Positions 25,454 through 33,627 of a stretch of 64,000 nt of DNA are shown here, piece after piece (position 1 is the stretch's first letter; each line of letters begins with the position of its first letter). The translations under genes were made by a program, and so were the position numbers. The notes under the pieces are model-generated. The model had not been told where the DNA came from and did not search any database. It saw only the letters and a list, made by a program, of their open reading frames with translations. Source of the DNA: UBA1422 sp963676385 (GTDB lineage Bacteria; Bacillota; Clostridia; Peptostreptococcales; Anaerovoracaceae); NCBI GenBank assembly GCA_963676385.2, contig CAXXMM010000007.1, forward strand, positions 62,001 through 126,000. The letters are read 5' to 3'.

Positions 25454-26434
25454 TTAATACTGTTCCTCAACTTGTTTCATCAGGCATCGCATTTCATCAA
25501 TAACCCAATCGGGGGAGATTACCTTGGCTCGATTTCCAAACCCTATTAACCAAGATAGAAATGTGGGGCTTACTGCCGCCTTGAAGTGAACCACAAAGGT
25601 GTCTTGGGAACCGGGTGCCATAATAATATCCTGACCAAATCGGTCCATAATGGCCCCTGCCAGTTCGTTGTCAAAAGACACACACATGTCCGCCTTCTTG
25701 CCGCCATACATTTTGAACATGGGGCGAAGATCATTGGCAATATCATAAGCTGCATCCGGCAAATCTCGTTCTTCAGATAGCACAGTAACCTTTTGCATTC
25801 GATCCACTCGATAACAGGAATATTCCTTCCACTTGGTCTCATAGATAATCAAATAGTAGTTATCACTGTCAAATGTCAGGGCAATGGGTGTTTTGACAAA
25901 CAATTCTCCATCTTTGCGTAGTACTTTTTCTTTTTTGTAATCCCGGTCGTAATACTGAAAAGAGATTTTTTTGTTGGTTGAAATGGCTTCGTGAATGGCA
26001 TCTACGCTGTAATAGATTTGCTCGCTGTTGTTTTTCACCCGGTCATATACATGAACTTGTCGACGAAGTAAAGATTCATTGTGTTTGCTGGTTAGTCCTC
26101 CCAGCTTTTTGATTAGTTCCATGCTTTTTTTGTGGGTAATAAATCGTGATGCTTCTACCGTGTCAACCAACAACTTGATTTCCGGCAGTTCAAACTCCCG
26201 GCTTGCAATGTAGTAGTCATGGGTTTTTGTTTTACGCTTTTCAATATCCAATCCGTAGGAATCTCGCAACAACTCCAAATCGTCATAAACACTGCGCCGC
26301 TCTGCGGTAATTCCAACCTCTCCCAGTTTCTCGATAATCCGGTTGACTGTAATGGCATGATTTTCATCGGTTTCTTCCAAGAGAAACTTCATGGTGTATA
26401 GTAACTTTAGTTTTTGATTCGCTTGCTTTGGCAT
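25454..26434 (-). CDS. WYL-domain transcriptional regulator
   Basis: A 326-residue regulator with an N-terminal winged helix (about 8-65; VNRIIEKLGEVGITAERRSV, YDDLELLRDSYGLDI) and a central WYL domain (about 145-215), which binds nucleic acid or nucleotide ligands. The domain includes ISFQYYDRDY, PIALTFDSDNYYLIIYETKW and a YRVDRM turn. The C-terminal WCX-type region ends LIGFGNRAKVISPDWV. ATG follows GAGAGGGACGG. WYL proteins often control DNA-damage and defence genes; here the immediate downstream gene is the macro-domain protein. Confidence 0.82.
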   Translation of the reverse strand: MPKQANQKLKLLYTMKFLLEETDENHAITVNRIIEKLGEVGITAERRSVYDDLELLRDSYGLDIEKRKTKTHDYYIASREFELPEIKLLVDTVEASRFITHKKSMELIKKLGGLTSKHNESLLRRQVHVYDRVKNNSEQIYYSVDAIHEAISTNKKISFQYYDRDYKKEKVLRKDGELFVKTPIALTFDSDNYYLIIYETKWKEYSCYRVDRMQKVTVLSEERDLPDAAYDIANDLRPMFKMYGGKKADMCVSFDNELAGAIMDRFGQDIIMAPGSQDTFVVHFKAAVSPTFLSWLIGFGNRAKVISPDWVIDEMRCLMKQVEEQY

Positions 26435-26461
26435 ATTTGCACCGTCCCTCTCTTGGTCTGA

Positions 26462-26563
26462 CTACGCTTCTTTCTTTACCTCCGGGGTACCGTCGGCGAT
26501 TTCCAGGGAAATCATCAGAAAGTAAAGCATTAAGAAAAGAACCAGAAAAATAAAAATTTTCAT
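26462..26563 (-). CDS. 33-residue single-span membrane peptide
   Basis: A very short open frame with an unusually strong ribosome binding site: GAGGAGGTG lies eight or nine bases before the ATG. The product starts MKIFIFLVLFLMLYFLMISL, a continuous membrane helix, and ends with the charged tail EIADGTPEVKKEA. It is upstream of the WYL gene on the same strand and adjacent to the insertion sequence. Type I toxin peptides and small regulatory membrane peptides look like this, but no antisense RNA can be shown from sequence alone. Confidence 0.5.
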   Translation of the reverse strand: MKIFIFLVLFLMLYFLMISLEIADGTPEVKKEA

Positions 26564-26653
26564 ATAAGCCACCTCCTCATACAATGGATCTATGTTCTTG
26601 TCTTTGATGGCTTAATTGTATTATATGTCATGTGCGATAAATAGTACAGTAAA

Positions 26654-28171
26654 AAAGCCCGCTAGGTCGTTAATTGCAAAACTAAACGCAACTTTTTGTC
26701 TACTTTTACTTGTGCAAACTTGCATTTACTATTGCAAAGAGTCATTTTTGGATATACTTAATTCTGGTTGTCTGACCGGAATGGAGCATATCATGAGCAA
26801 GCACTTATCTTTGTCGGACAGAGCACTGATTGAACGCTGCCTTGTCCGAAATTTCACCTTCAACTCAATCGCCAGGTTGCTTGGACGTTCTTCATCCACC
26901 GTTTCACGTGAAATCCAAAAGCACCGTGCTTTTGCCAGTCGCATCGGCGATGGCAAGAACGAATGTCTCAACTATTTTGGATGTCTTCGTACGGACCTTT
27001 GTGGCGAGGCCCGCTCCACAGGCTGTTTTTCCAGATGCAAAACCTGCAAAGATTTCGACTGTCAAGCCTTGTGCGGCCAATTTGTCTCAGTTCACTGCAA
27101 GCTCCTTGAAAAGCCTCCCTATGTCTGCACCGGATGCCTTTCACAAAAGGCCTGCAGGAAAGATCATGCCTACTACTCCGCACATCGGGCCCATGCAGCT
27201 TACCTAACCACCCTGAAGGAAAGCAGAAAAGGGCTTCGAATCAGTCCACAAAAGCTGTCGGAAATTGGAATTCTCATTTCTCCCCTCATCATGAAGGGCC
27301 AGTCCATCAACCACATTTTCTCCACTCATGCGGATGAAATCGGCTGCTCCGAGCGAACCATTTACAAGTACATCGACTGCCGGGCTTTCGATGTCAGGAA
27401 CATCGATCTTCCCAAAAAAGTCGCCTACCGGCAACGAAAAAAGCAAAAAGTGCTGACAAAACTGGAGTATCGCTGCCGCAAAGGCCGCACCTACGAGGAT
27501 TTCAACCATTATCTCGGCGAGCATCCCGGTGTTTCCGTCGTCGAGATGGACACGGTAAAAGGCAAGCGTTGCAAAGGCAAGGTTATCCTCACCATGATTT
27601 TTCGGCAAAACAATTTTATGCTTATGTTTCTTATGGACGATGGCAAAATGAAAAGTGTTGAAGCTGTCTTCGACAAACTCACAAGCCTGCTTGGGCTTTC
27701 CTTGTTCCGCAAACTCTTCCCGATTATCCTCACCGACAACGGAGTCGAATTCAAGAACCCCGAAAACCTCGAATATTCGCTAAGCAACTGTCAGCGCACC
27801 CGGATCTTTTACTGCGACCCTCAGGCATCCTGGCAAAAGCCGCAGGTGGAGAAAAACCACGCCCTGCTTCGGCGAATCCTGCCCAAAGGCGTTTCATTCG
27901 ACCCCTTATCTCAGGCGGACCTGAACGTGGTTTGTCGTCACATCAACAGCGTGGCAAGAGAGGTATTCGGCAACAAAACGCCGTTTCAACTCCTGCAAGG
28001 GAAAGACTATGGAAAACTGCTGGATTCACTTGATCTCTCACCTATTCCACCCGATGAGGTCATTTTGAAACCGGCACTACTCAAACGTAAGTAGCAGTAT
28101 TTGGTCAGACAACCAACTGATATACCTGCGAAAAACGGGGTCGCGTTTACTTTTGCAAAAAACTTTAGCCC
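26654..28171 (+). mobile_element. IS30-family insertion sequence
   Basis: The element is bounded by imperfect inverted ends. On the left TTGCAAAACTAAACGCAAC (26674-26692) lies within a 39-bp end sequence starting AAAGCCCGCTAGGT; on the right GTCGCGTTTACTTTTGCAA (28140-28158) is its inverse. Inside, GGTTGTCTGACC (26766-26777) and its reverse complement (28103-28114) form a second, perfect inverted repeat. One transposase gene fills the interior. I could not identify a target-site duplication with confidence. A further copy of the left end lies outside at 28313-28351. Confidence 0.75.
26793..28094 (+). CDS. IS30-family transposase
   Basis: A DDE transposase of about 433 residues from the ATG at 26793 (MSKHLSLSDRALIE). 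The open frame runs further upstream but that part crosses the element's end. An N-terminal helix-turn-helix (FTFNSIARLLGRSSSTVSRE) is typical of IS30. A cysteine-rich zinc-binding-like segment follows (about 60-125, with many CxxC pairs such as CFSRCKTCKDFDC). The catalytic residues are D in VVEMDTVKG, D in ILTDNGVEF and E in QVEKNHALLRR. The gene looks intact, so the element may be active. Confidence 0.9.
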   Translation: MSKHLSLSDRALIERCLVRNFTFNSIARLLGRSSSTVSREIQKHRAFASRIGDGKNECLNYFGCLRTDLCGEARSTGCFSRCKTCKDFDCQALCGQFVSVHCKLLEKPPYVCTGCLSQKACRKDHAYYSAHRAHAAYLTTLKESRKGLRISPQKLSEIGILISPLIMKGQSINHIFSTHADEIGCSERTIYKYIDCRAFDVRNIDLPKKVAYRQRKKQKVLTKLEYRCRKGRTYEDFNHYLGEHPGVSVVEMDTVKGKRCKGKVILTMIFRQNNFMLMFLMDDGKMKSVEAVFDKLTSLLGLSLFRKLFPIILTDNGVEFKNPENLEYSLSNCQRTRIFYCDPQASWQKPQVEKNHALLRRILPKGVSFDPLSQADLNVVCRHINSVAREVFGNKTPFQLLQGKDYGKLLDSLDLSPIPPDEVILKPALLKRK

Positions 28172-28312
28172 TGTTTGTTTGCTGTGCCTGTTTCATAGCG
28201 AATTCTAGCAGTTTCAATTGTATTTTACACGATTCCCGACCCAATTTCCGCAACAAATATGATCTATGGTGATGTTTTTTGATTTACGGTTGCTTTTAGT
28301 TTTTCATTTAAC

Positions 28313-28351
28313 AAAGCCCGCTAGGTGCTTAATTACAAAACTAAACGCAAC
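28313..28351 (+). repeat. Solo copy of the IS30 left end
   Basis: This 39-bp sequence beginning AAAGCCCGCTAGGT and ending AAAACTAAACGCAAC matches 26654-26692 at 36 of 39 positions, in direct orientation, about 140 bp beyond the right end of the element. The rest of the 28095-28393 intergenic space shows no gene. It could be a remnant of an earlier insertion, or the end-like target that attracted the present copy. Confidence 0.7.
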
Positions 28352-28393
28352 AGTGGCATGGTTGCCCTTATTGTCTTTTTGTTGTTAGAATGT

Positions 28394-29341
28394 TTAGCTG
28401 TCCTCATTAATCTCTTTGAGCCCCTTTATACAATGTGTATACATTTCCAGATATTCAGAGGGTCCATCGCATCGAACCTCCACGCCCAGCACAGATAACA
28501 ATCTGTGGTGATTGGCCTTTTGAAGTACTTTTCTCGAATCCGTGTTTTGAAACGCCTCGGGCGGAAGGTCATAATAGAACGTTCGGCCCCGGGATTGTTT
28601 CATGCTGAATTTTTCATTAAGCAACCACCAAAGGTCAATCTCTGCATAGTCAAAACCAAATCCCAAAATGTGAACATCTCCATACATAAATAAGTCTATC
28701 CAGCTTTTTATCTCAATGCCTCGCTTGGGAATTTCTTTTCGGAAATACTCTTGCTCCTTTATATATTCTCGATACTTGCCGATTAACTTTCCGTAATATT
28801 CATGGCCCAATACAATGGATCCGGTTTTTCTACCTTCTCCGTGGATATGCCAAATGCGTTGAGTCAAGTTATGATGTTCAAACCTGTTAAAAGTATGCAG
28901 CAAAAACTTCACATCTGCCTGATCTTGATACCCCGTATGATTTTGGTATTTCCGGGGCAATTGTTCTATTTTAAAGTCATCCGCCAAACAAGCTTCCAAT
29001 TCGTAAGAGTAGTTGGTGGTTAAAATAGCATCAAATCCTATGTCAAAAATTTCTTCCAGCATTTCCCTTAAGGGGGTAGGCACATTAACATCCAACACAT
29101 TGTCAGCAATCACTTTGACCCCTTCTCTGATTTTGTTTTCTGTATATAAGATGGCCTGCATCGGGAAGGGCATTTCTTTCGCCTCAAGATGGTGGGTGCG
29201 GAAGTGATTCTGCAGGACTTCCAACATGTTTTCCCAAGAATTCATGGCAAAACTTCGATTGATTCCATTACCAAGAAGCAAGACTTTTGGCCTTGCGTCT
29301 TGATAAACTCTTGGGAATGAATTACTATCGTTCTTTTTCAA
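28394..29341 (-). CDS. SIR2-like domain protein, possible stand-alone defence or NADase effector
   Basis: A 315-residue protein with the divergent SIR2_2 fold. It shows the Rossmann-type opening KVLLLGNGINRSFAM (about 19-33), DAILTTNYSYELEA (replacing TTNYD), the probable catalytic histidine in RIWHIHGEGR, and the late GDVHILGFGFDYAEIDLWWLL. Such proteins hydrolyse NAD+ in Thoeris, DSR and related abortive-infection systems or act in short prokaryotic Argonaute pairs, but no known partner gene is adjacent. Translation probably starts at TTG (29341) with GGGAG eight bases upstream. The IS30 element lies directly downstream. Function in defence is inference. Confidence 0.65.
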   Translation of the reverse strand: MKKNDSNSFPRVYQDARPKVLLLGNGINRSFAMNSWENMLEVLQNHFRTHHLEAKEMPFPMQAILYTENKIREGVKVIADNVLDVNVPTPLREMLEEIFDIGFDAILTTNYSYELEACLADDFKIEQLPRKYQNHTGYQDQADVKFLLHTFNRFEHHNLTQRIWHIHGEGRKTGSIVLGHEYYGKLIGKYREYIKEQEYFRKEIPKRGIEIKSWIDLFMYGDVHILGFGFDYAEIDLWWLLNEKFSMKQSRGRTFYYDLPPEAFQNTDSRKVLQKANHHRLLSVLGVEVRCDGPSEYLEMYTHCIKGLKEINEDS

Positions 29342-29503
29342 GTTTGCTCCCTACTTTGCCCTATGAATTAAAAAAAATATAATAATCTTAATCGTTCCTC
29401 CAAAACATACTATTTCTTTTTTCGGATATCATATATTATAACATAGTACCCAACCAACAAAAATGCCACCAAATTATATATTCCAAAACAAAGGGTTTTG
29501 GTA

Positions 29504-29538
29504 TTGACTTCTTGGCCAGTATATAATATATTATATAC
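29504..29538 (+). promoter_or_regulatory. Promoter and palindromic operator of the dimethylargininase gene
   Basis: TTGACT (29504-29509) and TATATT (29527-29532) are spaced 17 bases apart. The -10 box lies inside the perfect 20-bp palindrome GTATATAATATATTATATAC (29519-29538). A nearly identical 16-base core occurs upstream of the GntR gene at 31192, pointing to that regulator as the ligand-responsive repressor. Confidence 0.65.
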
Positions 29539-29581
29539 AATATATAAAAAGAATGCGACCATCAAAAAGGAGGACGTTAAA

Positions 29582-30352
29582 ATGTTTAAAAATGTTATTG
29601 TAAAAAGACCCTGTAAGGCAATGGTGGAAGGAATTACTTCTGCACCGGAGTTAGGTAAACCCGATTATGAATTGGCTCTGAAGCAACATGACGATTACAT
29701 CGAAGCATTGAAAAAGTGCGGCGTTAAAGTTAAAGTTCTTCCTGCTGATGAAGAATTTCCCGATTCTTGCTTCGTAGAAGACACCGCTGTCATCACTCGA
29801 AAGTGTGCCATCATCTCCAATCCAGGCGCTGCCACAAGAAATAAGGAAGCCCAAAAGATGATTCCTACCATCAAAGAATATTTCAGCGATGATCAAATCG
29901 AATACATCAAGGCACCCGGCACCATGGAAGGCGGAGACGTCATGATGGTCGGCGATCATTTCTACATCGGACGATCTGCCCGAACCAATGCAGAAGGTAT
30001 TAAGCAGTTTATTGCCATCCTAGAAAAGCACGGGCTTTCCGGTTCGGAAGTCGTTCTGGAAGAGGTTCTTCACCTGAAGACAGGTGTCAACTACATCGAA
30101 AACAACAACATGCTGGTTAGCGGCGAGTTCATCACCAAAGCCGACTTTAAAGATTACAACAAAATTATTATTCCTGAAGATGAAGCTTATGCTGCCAATT
30201 GCATTTGGGTCAATGACAAGGTTATCGTTCCCAAGGGCTATCCAGCAGTCGAAAAATCTATTAAAGATGCCGGCTATGAAGTCATTTTGGTGGACACTTC
30301 CGAATACAAAAAACTGGATGGCGGTTTGAGCTGCTTATCTTTAAGATTTTAA
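29582..30352 (+). CDS. Dimethylargininase (DDAH)-like amidinohydrolase
   Basis: A 256-residue member of the guanidino-modifying superfamily, expected to hydrolyse N-methylated arginines or arginine-like guanidines to citrulline plus an amine. The ATG follows AAAGGAGGACGTTAAA; the open frame's earlier start lies in the promoter. FPDSCFVEDTAV (59-70), GTMEGGDVMMVGDHFYIGRS (113-132), catalytic H164 in VLHLKTGVNY and catalytic C251 in GGLSCLSLRF match dimethylargininases. It is monocistronic, with a terminator-like hairpin after it, and convergent with the GntR gene that probably controls it. Confidence 0.85.
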   Translation: MFKNVIVKRPCKAMVEGITSAPELGKPDYELALKQHDDYIEALKKCGVKVKVLPADEEFPDSCFVEDTAVITRKCAIISNPGAATRNKEAQKMIPTIKEYFSDDQIEYIKAPGTMEGGDVMMVGDHFYIGRSARTNAEGIKQFIAILEKHGLSGSEVVLEEVLHLKTGVNYIENNNMLVSGEFITKADFKDYNKIIIPEDEAYAANCIWVNDKVIVPKGYPAVEKSIKDAGYEVILVDTSEYKKLDGGLSCLSLRF

Positions 30353-30418
30353 GCCCAAGATTGTTACAGAACATAGGATAATTACGACTATACTCATAGA
30401 AAAATCCCCTAAAAAAAG

Positions 30419-30460
30419 AAAAAAACTGTCCCCAAAAAATGAGACAGCTTTTTTCTTTTC
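30419..30460 (+). terminator. Terminator-like hairpin after the dimethylargininase gene
   Basis: An A-rich run leading into CTGTC (30426-30430) pairs with GACAG (30443-30447), followed by CTTTTTTCTTTTC. The A/T flanks allow use from both convergent genes. The stem is short. Confidence 0.55.
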
Positions 30461-30511
30461 TAATCAAATTGTATTGGTTTGAACGGTTGGCTAACAGGGA
30501 CGAAAGATTAA

Positions 30512-31156
30512 CTAAATAGCTTCTAGATATGCTAAATCTACATTCCAATGATGTCTTACTGCCATCTCCAGTTCGTCGGCTTTTTTGGCGCGAAACAGTT
30601 CAACAATTTCTTGGTGCTCCTTGTTGGTAACGCGCAGCATCTTTTGCATATCATGAATGCCTTCCGTTTTGTAAACTTTACGCACAAATTTTTTCTTCAT
30701 CTGAGCCAAGGTGTCCAACAAAATTTTGTTGTCACAAAGGTTCAAATACACATCATGGAATTGGGTTTGGATTTGATAATACATTTCGTCGTTGTTGGAA
30801 TCAATAGCAAGGTTCATGCTGGAAACATAAAAATCCATGTCCTTCAGTTCCTTTTCTGTAATAAGATTCACCACCAGTTTTGCTGCATAGCCTTCCATAA
30901 GACCAATCACTGCATACAATTCCTTGGCGGTATCTTCATCTACATGGCTAAGTACAAAACCCTTGCGAGGCACATTGTGGAGCAACCCTTCCGAGGCCAA
31001 CTGAATCAAAGCTTCTCGCACCGGCGTCCGGCTAATGTTCAAGGCTTTGACAATATCGTTTTCATTAATTTTCTCGTTGGGCTCTAGTTCCCCGTTCATG
31101 ATTCTTTTTGTTAGATAACTGTAAACGTGATCTTTTAGCGTCAAAAATTCGCTCAT
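30512..31156 (-). CDS. GntR-family (FCD/FadR-type) transcriptional regulator
   Basis: A 214-residue repressor. The winged helix (about 5-70) shows VYSYLTKRIMNGELEPNEKI and ALNISRTPVREALIQLASEG, the classical GntR recognition segment; the helical FCD ligand domain (about 80-205) follows with the spaced metal-binding-type residues of that family. The start at 31156 (MSEFLT) has GAGGA six bases upstream and is preferred over 31162. It is convergent with the dimethylargininase gene, and both promoters carry the same AT-rich palindrome, so autoregulation and control of arginine-derivative hydrolysis are likely. Confidence 0.85.
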   Translation of the reverse strand: MSEFLTLKDHVYSYLTKRIMNGELEPNEKINENDIVKALNISRTPVREALIQLASEGLLHNVPRKGFVLSHVDEDTAKELYAVIGLMEGYAAKLVVNLITEKELKDMDFYVSSMNLAIDSNNDEMYYQIQTQFHDVYLNLCDNKILLDTLAQMKKKFVRKVYKTEGIHDMQKMLRVTNKEHQEIVELFRAKKADELEMAVRHHWNVDLAYLEAI

Positions 31157-31191
31157 CTTCATCCTCGATTTTTTTATTATACAATATTAAC

Positions 31192-31207
31192 TATATAATA
31201 TATTATG
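31192..31207. promoter_or_regulatory. Putative GntR operator
   Basis: TATATAATATATTATG, 36 bases upstream of the GntR start, matches the core of the 29519-29538 palindrome at 15 of 16 positions. Confidence 0.55.
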
Positions 31208-31292
31208 CGCTATTTTGGCCGGATTTTCAATGGTTCCTTTTTGTCAAAACTCAACAGCTTTTGCTTTTTGGGGGGGGATAAAAATCCGGTTA

Positions 31293-31326
31293 CACAAAAA
31301 GAAGGAGCACCGAAAAACGGTGCTCC
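31293..31326 (-). terminator. Terminator after the first Fn3 surface-protein gene
   Basis: GGAGCACCG (31304-31312) and CGGTGCTCC (31318-31326) form a nine-base stem with an AAAAA loop; on the minus strand TTCTTTTTG follows. It lies 28 bases past the stop codon. Confidence 0.85.
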
Positions 31327-31353
31327 AGTCTATTTTTGAGATATTGTATAGAT

Positions 31354-33251
31354 TTATTTCAGTGTCAATTGTGTATCATACAAAATGATGTATTGTCCAT
31401 CAGCCACTGTTACCTGCTTGGTGCCAGTAAATACGTTCTCACTCATTATCATTAAGTTTGAGAATGGATGGGTGGAATTATTAACCACTAAGTAGGTTGA
31501 CGAATCGGAAGTTGTGGCCTTAATGGTATATGTCCCCGCAGGGAAGTCTCTTCCCGCCTTATACATTCCATTGTTTAACTTGCCACTGGAAATATCCGCT
31601 ACCGGTGCGGCGGAATTTGTAAGATTATATCCGGTCTTGCATATCACAGTCAAATATTGCCCCGCCTTTACAGTAACATAGGTCATGCCTTCTTGTGCAT
31701 CAATGCCAACAAAATTACTTATCAATGTGGAATCGGGGTCAATTAACGCCCCACATTCATTATCCGCATTGGGTAACAACACATATTCGCCAGCAGGAAT
31801 ATCCCGCCCAACTTTGTACTGAGCAGTAACCAAATTGCCATCCTTGTCTTTTGGCGCCATTGGAGCCTTAGCAAGGGGATAGGCTTTTAAGGAATCAAAA
31901 TCAACATACTGACCTTTTTTAAGGGTTACATAATGATTAGGATAAGCCTCTGAGGAACCAAGATAATACTCTCCTTTGGCATCTGTTGACAAGGAAACCG
32001 AAGCATCTTCAGTTGTGCCTTTTAGATAATACTCTCCAGCAGGAATCTGAGTTCCTACTTTGTATACGCCGGAATAGTAAACACTTCCCAATACAACAGA
32101 CTTCACATCAGAGCTGGTTCCATATACCTTGGTTTTCCCTTCTAAATGATATGCGCGAACCTTGTAATAATAGGTTTTTCCGTTGGTCAGCCCGGTGTTG
32201 ATGTAATTTCGGGCAGTAGAACCTGCCGTGTATACCCAAGTGTATGTCCCTTTTGCGCTAGTGGCACGGAAAATTTGATACTTGGTTGCTCCACTTACAC
32301 CGGTCCAATAAATCTTGCTGCTGGTAGAAGTTTTGGTGATGACTTTGCTGATTGTCGGTTTTGCCGGAACCGCTTTAGCGGAAACAATAGTTGAAGCTTT
32401 GCTCTTGTAGGTTGTGCCGCTTACTGTACGATTGGCAACGACTTTGTAGTAATAGGTTTTCCAGTGGTAACCTTTGTATTATTGTAGTACTGAACCGAAG
32501 TGGTTCCCAAGGCAGTATAAGTTCCCTTGGAAGATGTGGCACGGTATACTTTATAGCTTGTTGCCCCTGCAATTTTGGCCCAGCTGACTTTAATGGTTGT
32601 GTATGAAGCAGAAGCAGCCTTTGCCACCGGCGTGGCCGGCATTGGAGTAACTGCCTTATATGCTGAAGGTTTGCTATAAGTTAGCGTTGTTCCTGCAGCG
32701 CAGTTGGCGGTAATTTTAAAATAATAGGTTTTGCCTGTGGTCAAATCAGAAGCCAAATATGTGTTCTTATCCGTGGATCCTATTTTCTGATAGACTCCGG
32801 TGGTTGAGGTGGCAAGACTTACATCATAAAGGTACGCGCCGGCTACTTTTCCCCAGGTAATCTTTGCCGACTCGTATCCGCCGGAAACCGCCGAAGTGAT
32901 TACCGGAGTGTCAATGGTGGCAAAATTGGCTACAAGAATTCTGTCTACGCTGGCAACAAAGGAAAAAGCAGAATTTGTGGAAACAACTGTGGTCCCCTCA
33001 GTCCAATTAACAAAACGGCATCCCGTTTTTGGCGTTGCCACCAAATTTACATCGTAGGGAGTCGCATAAACCCCGGCACCGGTAACAGTTCCATAATTGT
33101 TATTATTGGCTGCCGCCGTAATGTTGTATTCTGCAGGTACCCCATAAGCCGTCTGAAAGTCGCCTACATAAAATAGTCCGACTGCCAAAATAACCGCCAT
33201 AGCGAGCACGGTTCGCTTTAAATACTTGCGATATTTTGTTTTCGTTTTCAT
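31354..33251 (-). pseudogene. Fibronectin-III surface protein, interrupted by one frameshift (copy 1)
   Basis: Two open frames (33251-32421 and 32106-31354, the latter extending upstream in frame) are one gene split at about 32458-32465. There the codons for TTGKTYYYKV lose one base in an A-run and become TTGKPITTKS; restoring it gives an unbroken protein of about 630 residues. Order: signal peptide, InlB-type B-repeat (about 40-110), three Fn3 domains (each with KISW/KVSW and TGKTYYYKV), then four to five repeats of the form YKVGRDIPAGEYVL followed by YVTLKKGQYVDF. It is probably a wall-associated adhesin. Whether the shift is real, phase-variable or a sequence error is open. Confidence 0.75.
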
Positions 33252-33505
33252 ATTTTCCCTCCATATCGATTGGAAATCGCCCCTACATTTTCCTCATTTT
33301 AGGCGACCGTGAAACCATGGTCCATCCCTATTTTAAGACAAAAAAAGCAACCAAAAAATTGGCTGCATCGCTGAAAAAAAATGTATCCGGTTCTCCCCAG
33401 GTTGTTGTGCATCATGTACCCCTCAATCATCTTTGTACATGTAACTGATGTCAGAATATTATCACAAATCAATTACAAATAAAAGAGGTTTTTAACCACT
33501 TCTTT
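33249..33505 (-). repeat. Duplicated leader region, copy 1 (upstream of first Fn3 gene)
   Basis: This ~256-bp stretch from the start codon upstream is almost identical to 35583-35838 in front of the second Fn3 gene (a handful of substitutions and one A in an A-run). It holds a GGAGGG ribosome binding site, a GTCGCC/GGGCGAT hairpin, an intrinsic terminator (33339-33366), a GGGGAGAA loop closed by CC/GG, and GTAC/GTAC pairing elements. The presence of a terminator inside the leader implies conditional read-through. I cannot match it to a known riboswitch class. Confidence 0.8.
33339..33366 (-). terminator. Intrinsic terminator inside leader copy 1
   Basis: On the minus strand GCAGCCAA pairs with TTGGTTGC (one G-T pair) around a T-rich loop, followed by TTTTTTT. 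It lies about 90 bases before the start codon, so it must be by-passed for expression of the downstream gene. Confidence 0.8.
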
Positions 33506-33557
33506 GATTTTTTAATTCTTTGGAGCCCAACTCTACCTTGTTAAAAAAAATCGAAGT

Positions 33558-33602
33558 AAAAAGAGTGCTGACAAACTTGAAAGCTTATGTCAACACTCTT
33601 TT
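33558..33602 (-). terminator. Terminator after the second Fn3 gene
   Basis: AAAAGAGTG-TGACA and TGTCA-CACTCTTTT pair with a single mismatch around a 14-base loop; the minus-strand side continues into a T-rich tract ending in eight T. Confidence 0.8.
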
Positions 33603-33627
33603 CCATTCAGCACTTTACAATCTAAGA

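Noticed and set aside
26616..26792. Extended N-terminus of the IS30 transposase (start at 26616)
   Set aside because: This would begin outside the element's left end and translate the terminal repeat; the conserved IS30 N-terminus begins at the internal ATG (26793).
26654..29341. Prophage or integrative element around the IS
   Set aside because: No integrase, phage structural gene, attachment-site repeat or tRNA was found; only one IS30 element is supported.
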